From Steinernema hermaphroditum (taxonomy: Eukaryota; Nematoda; Chromadorea; Rhabditida; Steinernematidae): a stretch of 64,000 nucleotides of DNA. How positions within the stretch are numbered: position 1 is the stretch's first letter; each line of letters starts with the position of its first letter. The translations under genes were made by a program, and so were the position numbers. This document shows positions 59,939 through 64,000 of this stretch, piece after piece. Location of the stretch: assembly GCA_030435675.1 (NCBI GenBank), contig CM059623.1, positions 10,318,012 to 10,382,011 on the forward strand, read 5' to 3'. The notes below the pieces were generated by a model. That model did no database searches. It was not told where the DNA came from and was given only the letters and a program-made list of their open reading frames with translations.

Positions 59939-60645
59939 TTAGGCACTAGTAGTAACCTCCGCTGGAACAACAGTGGAGGGCTGGTCGGGGGCTTCAGGAG
60001 AAGCTTCGACAGGGGAACCAGTGGAAGGATCGATTGGCGCCTCGGTGGACTCAGCGGAAGGAACTCCAGTGGAAAAGCTGTCAGGGAAACCGGTAGAGGG
60101 CTGAGCAGGGACTTCGGTAGACGATTCCACTGGGGCCTCAGTGGAGGGATTCTGGGGAGTCGAAGGCTCCTCGGGTGCCTCGCTGGAAGGAGCGTCGGTG
60201 GATCCTCCAGCCGGGACGTCGGTCGAAGGCTCGACTGGAACTTCAGTGGAGGGTTCAATGGGCGCCTCGGTGGAGGGCTGGACAGGAAAGTCGGTTGAGG
60301 GCTCCACTGGGAAGTCAGTCGAGGACTGGATAGGCGCCTCCGTACTGGGAGCTTCGCTGGAGGGCTGAAGGGTCGTTTCATAGTGACAGTGGTGGTGATG
60401 GCGGTGGTGATGTCCCCCGCGGTGTCCGTGTCGGTGGCCCCCGTGGTGGCCGTGTCCACGCCTCCAGGCGTCGGACTCCTTTCCATCTGCGACTTCGGCA
60501 CTCTCCGAATCGGACTCATCGCTGGCCACCTTGAGGGCTAAACAACTCATAATGTGAAAGAGAGCTGTCAAGCATGGTTACCTCTGGCGTCCACGAGGGC
60601 CAAGAAGACATATCCGAAGAGGGCGAGGAGAAGAATGAGCTTCAT
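59939..60645 (-). CDS. Secreted His-rich mucin-like protein, copy 3 (220 aa)
   Basis: Exons 60645-60582 (signal peptide, MKLILLLALFGYVFLALVDA) and 60537-59939, with a 44-nt phase-1 intron. Same order as copies 1 and 2: acidic stretch, His/Gly block (here ending HHHHCHYETTLQPSS), then Ser/Thr/Pro/Glu repeats. It is more diverged and lacks a block of repeats, and ends VVPAEVTTSA. The single Cys in the His tract is kept in all three copies, which could allow dimers through a disulfide or take part in metal binding. Confidence 0.9.
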
Positions 60646-60880
60646 GTTGACTAGGTAGTCGAGTTTGTCCAACTGATGTCCTCTCCCGCTCCCCCTTCTG
60701 CTTTTATAAGGGCCGCTTCCGGCGACGGCAGCGATAAGAGGCCATAACATTTGACGCGTTTGCGTCAGCGTTGCCCGTCTGATCAAACAGTTTCGCCCGC
60801 AGATACAGAGTCGTTGGGTGTGACTTATTAGATCAAGATCAAGTAGAAGTCATGTGATGGGCGAAGTCAAGTGAGTACCT
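60646..60880 (-). promoter_or_regulatory. Promoter module of copy 3
   Basis: TATA box at 60701-60708 (complement), GATAAG, and TGACGC-GTTT-GCGTCA at 60752-60767 in the same order and spacing as copies 1 and 2. The palindrome before the start is damaged (GACTAGGTAGTC). Homology continues to about 60880. Confidence 0.65.
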
Positions 60881-61392
60881 TATGCAAGAACGGAAAGGAA
60901 TGTATATTTGATATTGAAAAGCCACGAGTCAATCATTGTACTACATGTTTCCTCAGGTCACACAGCGCAGAAAGTGTCAGAGGAGTTTTAGAATAAACAT
61001 GTGAGGGTATTCAAATTGATGACCCTCAGAGACCTCCGTTCCCATTGATATTCCATAGTTTATACTGTCCTCTCTCCGCATTGGCAATCCGTTCCCACAC
61101 TCTATTCAAATCGCAAACGTCCACATGGATGTGTCTTCTCTCTATCGGCGCTACGGTTCCTTTGACCGCGAGTTCTGATTCAAATTCAAATCAGCCACCT
61201 GCTTCTCTTTTCCCTCGACTTCCAGCCATAAACAGGCACCGCCGTTCCCTCCACTATGCGACCCTTCTGACACCGGGGCTCCTTTGTTTCGGCAAAAGCA
61301 TTCAGATCGCCGCGCGATCACGAGTGCCCGGCATTTTCATCGTCGGCGAACCAATCTTTGTGCCATCCTATTTCGCCTCGTGTGATCAAAGT

Positions 61393-61932
61393 ATGGATTT
61401 AGCCGAGTTCCCTCCAAATGAGCGAGCTGCTATCGGTGAGAAATCGCTTAGTGACATGTATTTGACTTATTGATGAGTGAACTCTGAGGACTGCAGTTGC
61501 AAAGAAAGTAATTTAGAAATCATCGAGCAGACGCCCTCTGCCAGCACGATACGGTCAGTGTTCACTGAAGAAGCCATCGACAAACTCATTCGAGAGGAAC
61601 TTTCGGTGGAGGACCACGAAGAAAGGAAGACCTTCCCAGGGACCACAATGCAACCTCTTCCATCAGCCTCCTCAACACTCACTATCCCTGAATGGGTGGA
61701 TAGTTCTGACACTTTTCGACAGCCGCACAATGAATGGCACATCGGTTAGTGCCGCATTTTCTGTTTAGATTTCCATATTTTCATACAGACCAATCATCTG
61801 AAGTACAATACATAATTCAGTCCAGGTACGGGGGTGCAGGTAACACACGCGCACAGTCACCCGTATTCTCCCTATTTTATAGACTACGTCACCTTGCCTC
61901 AAGTCAACATCGTCGATAAGAAGACGCCCTAG
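61393..61932 (+). CDS. Unrecognised protein, family A member 2 (at least 123 aa)
   Basis: Not recognised. Exons 61393-61435, 61517-61744, 61789-61839 and 61883-61932 join in phase (introns 81, 44 and 43 nt). The first exon frame is open upstream to 61045, with another Met at 61129, so the N-terminus may be longer. It shares a helical module with the gene at 30767-31992: PPNERAAI versus SPNQRDAI, then TPSAS versus MPSVS, and FTEEAIDKLIREEL versus FSEQAIDKLILEEL, with identical spacing. The rest is short, ending in YVTLPQVNIVDKKTP, and lacks the acidic and Gln-rich parts of member 1. It could be a truncated partner, a dominant-negative form or an independent small protein. Confidence 0.7.
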
Positions 61933-62814
61933 ACTGCATTCTCTCTTGTGGCGAACACAAAAAAATTCAGGTTTGGCATATTGGTTTTTTAAGACAGACA
62001 AACTCTGCAGACAATGACAGTCATTTTCCCTAGCAGAACTGTAAGGGATAGGAGGTCGCTTTCCCGCCGATTTCACGTGAACAAGGTGATTCTTGTAGTC
62101 TACAGTGTATGTCTGTCAGACAAACACAGCAGAAGTGTCTCTCTTTTGTGAAGGTGGATCTTGTTCCTAGATTGTCGTAAAACTCGACTTTCCTGGAATA
62201 CAGTAATCCACTTAAGTATATTTGTTTTCAGATCATCTTTACCTCACATCTGGACTCAAATCTTAAATGAACAATCACCGGAGAAAGCAAAACGTCACAC
62301 ATTTCATCCTGACCTTCACGTTTATAATTACAAAGATGCATGAATATAAAAGTGTTAGTTGCGGAGATCTTTTCCAAGGGTCTAAGACCACAGAAGCGAG
62401 TCATTTGTTTACCCGCTTATCAGTTGCTGCAGTTGCGTATTAATTCCGAGCATACGTGATTTCTGCTTCCTCGCGAACAACCAAATGCGCGTAACTAATG
62501 ACCATCGACTGAAAAGGCTTCACGTGAACACACTTCTTCACCCTAGACACTTATATATTTTATCACAAAGGTCATTGGAGATCAATATCGTAGTAAACAG
62601 ACGGCTTTGCGGATTCTTCGCGTATCGGCGGACAGGCTTGCGTCGAAGCTCCTCCACTAAAACACAGTTCGTTGCACAGAAATGGAACTTTCCCAGCTCA
62701 CCAAAGCCTCGTCGATTTCGAACTGCTGATCGAGCGGTTCTTTTCGGAGTTTTTGTACAGCGAGTTGTAGTACGTATCGGACAGAGAGCTAAATTGAGAC
62801 GGGGCTGCCGGCAT
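61933..62814. other. Intergenic region between convergent genes
   Basis: 3' flank of both the family A member 2 gene and the four-pass membrane gene. It contains short hairpin-prone stretches (gtctacagtgtatgtctgtcagac near 62098-62121). No gene was seen. Confidence 0.5.
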
Positions 62815-63886
62815 CTAAATGCTACGATAGGGAGGAAAGTCGTACAAGCTCACTGTGTAAATAGCCGGGGGTGGTGTTGAAGATGGGATCGCCATGGCGG
62901 CCAAGGAAGTCGTCTTCTCGTCGCAGTCGCAGTGCATCATGCTTGGGGCGTGGCAGCAGAATGAAGTAGAAGAGATGATCGAGAGGTTCGACGCAGAAGG
63001 ACACCGTGAAGCACTGAAAATGAGGTTAATTTTCAAGGAAACGGAGGATACCGTACCTCTTCGTAGACTGCTCCGAGAGACCAGTGTAGCAGCTGGATTC
63101 TGATGGAGCCTTTGGCCTATAGAAGGAGTCTAGTCACAGATAGCTGCAGCAAACCTACCTCTTCGAGATCGAATGGGCGCAGGAAACACACTTCGGCTTT
63201 TCGTCCGCTTTCTGCTCTTCCGAAAAAGCGGAAGTTCTCTGAAACCATGGAATGAACACAGTACTTGCACCGGTCTTCCTACCGATACCAAATACACGCA
63301 GATGATAATTTGCATAGTGGCGTGAATGATCAGGATACCACTTTCCCCATAGCGAAATGAAGGAGTCACTTCTTTGAGACGGTCTCCAATCTTTCTAAGC
63401 AACCCTTACAACACGATTTCTGTGTTTTGAACTCACGTTTTCTGCATCCAGTGGATCTTATCCACAAACAGTATTCCAAAAGCCACTGAAAGCTCTGTCA
63501 TAGCGGAGAAGATGTGGAAGGCGGGAAAGAAGCTCCTCGCGAAGGCGAAATTTCGCGGGCGAAGACACAAAAGAAGCCAGGCGATGACGACAGGAACCAG
63601 CTGGGCGCAGTGGAGAAAGAGGATCCAGCAAAGATCCGGAGAGTACATGTAAGCGAAGATGGACGGAGGCAGCAGAAACACGAGCAATAGACTCTGAAAC
63701 TACGATATGGCTGAGGTGAAGAATGATGATTTACCTCAATTATAGCGATGGAAGTTACCAGCTTCGCAGTCGAGCGCCGATTATCGGAGGGATTCGAGCT
63801 GAAAAAGCTCGTGAGTCGAACGAAACAAGGAAGGAGACTCACCGCCTGGCAGGATCACTCGGGGAGATGCTGGCGGGATGCATCAT
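62815..63886 (-). CDS. Four-pass membrane protein with Pro/Tyr cytoplasmic tail (271 aa)
   Basis: Exons 63886-63843, 63798-63735, 63693-63437, 63394-63283, 63238-63159, 63116-63057 and 63013-62815; introns 41-44 nt, all in phase. Four hydrophobic helices are seen: after RRSTAKLVT (IAIIESLLLVFLLPPSIF), then CWILFLHCAQLVPVVIAWLL, FFPAFHIFSAMTELSVAFGI, and GILIIHATMQIIICVYLVS. The tail of about 100 residues is rich in Ser, Cys and Pro and ends in PPPAIYTV and YDFPPYRSI. The short Ser/Pro N-terminus is probably cytosolic. The plan, four spans with a PPxY-like tail, recalls LAPTM4-type lysosomal proteins, but residue similarity is too weak to claim it. A seven-helix reading from another frame was tested and fails in phase. 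Confidence 0.75.
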
Positions 63887-64000
63887 TTCGACTGGACAGG
63901 CGACCTATCGTGACTCGAATGTGTGAGGTAACTGAGGGACACTGCACGCTGGAGGCATTCTGCAAATCTGTCTAGACTGTAGACAAATTTTCTGGATTGG
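63887..64000. other. Upstream flank of the membrane-protein gene
   Basis: Short promoter-side flank cut by the window edge. It contains a GTCTAGAC palindrome at about 63972. No gene was seen. Confidence 0.4.

Noticed and set aside
62822..63004. Alternative frame giving a hydrophobic C-terminus (a seven-helix receptor reading)
   Set aside because: Exon phases do not close for that frame; the phase-2 chain gives the Cys/Pro tail instead.

Overview
The window reads as nuclear DNA of a nematode, probably a free-living or entomopathogenic rhabditid-type worm. The support is a metazoan gene set, introns packed tightly around 44-45 nt, splice acceptors sitting 2-11 nt upstream of start codons (the arrangement expected for spliced-leader trans-splicing), and a polypeptide GalNAc-transferase with variable lectin exons like those described for C. 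elegans gly genes. The species cannot be named from the sequence.

Layout. 1-5145 has no supported gene and carries copies of a dispersed repeat. 5146-22284 (+) is one giant cadherin gene, 22 exons and about 2796 aa, Dachsous-like (cadherin repeats, one membrane segment, no EGF or laminin-G domains). Its 7.0 kb intron holds a complete gene on the other strand, the OSCP1 homologue (10723-13619, -). 22503-24514 (-) is ETFDH. 27058-28148 (+) is the ESCRT-II subunit SNF8/VPS22, convergent with CNOT9 of the CCR4-NOT complex (28297-29672, -). 30767-31992 (-) is an unrecognised acidic/Ser-rich protein. 37389-40618 (-) is a polypeptide GalNAc-transferase with three interchangeable exons for the first lectin repeat. 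40.6-53.5 kb is gene-poor and rich in small repeats.

The right end is a minus-strand array of five small secreted proteins (53497-60645). All have the same two-exon plan: a signal-peptide exon, a phase-1 intron of about 44 nt, and one long low-complexity exon. Three are His-rich plus mucin-like Ser/Thr/Pro proteins with near-identical promoters, one is a diverged relative and one is a Pro-rich heptad-repeat protein. At 61393-61932 (+) lies a second member of the unrecognised family seen at 30.8-32.0 kb, and at 62815-63886 (-) a four-pass membrane protein with a Pro/Tyr tail.

Within the array, the three mucin-like genes share a promoter and are probably co-expressed. The OSCP1/cadherin pair is a true nested antisense arrangement. 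The other genes are unrelated housekeeping functions (mitochondrial electron transfer, endosomal sorting, mRNA decay, Golgi glycosylation).

The most unusual sequence-level signal is the heptamer TAC(C/G)GTA. I count about 47 copies in the window against roughly 8 expected. Close to 30 of them are in the cadherin coding sequence, in all three codon frames. Exon coordinates were placed by hand from splice consensus, reading-frame phase and family similarity. Every multi-exon model below closes in phase.
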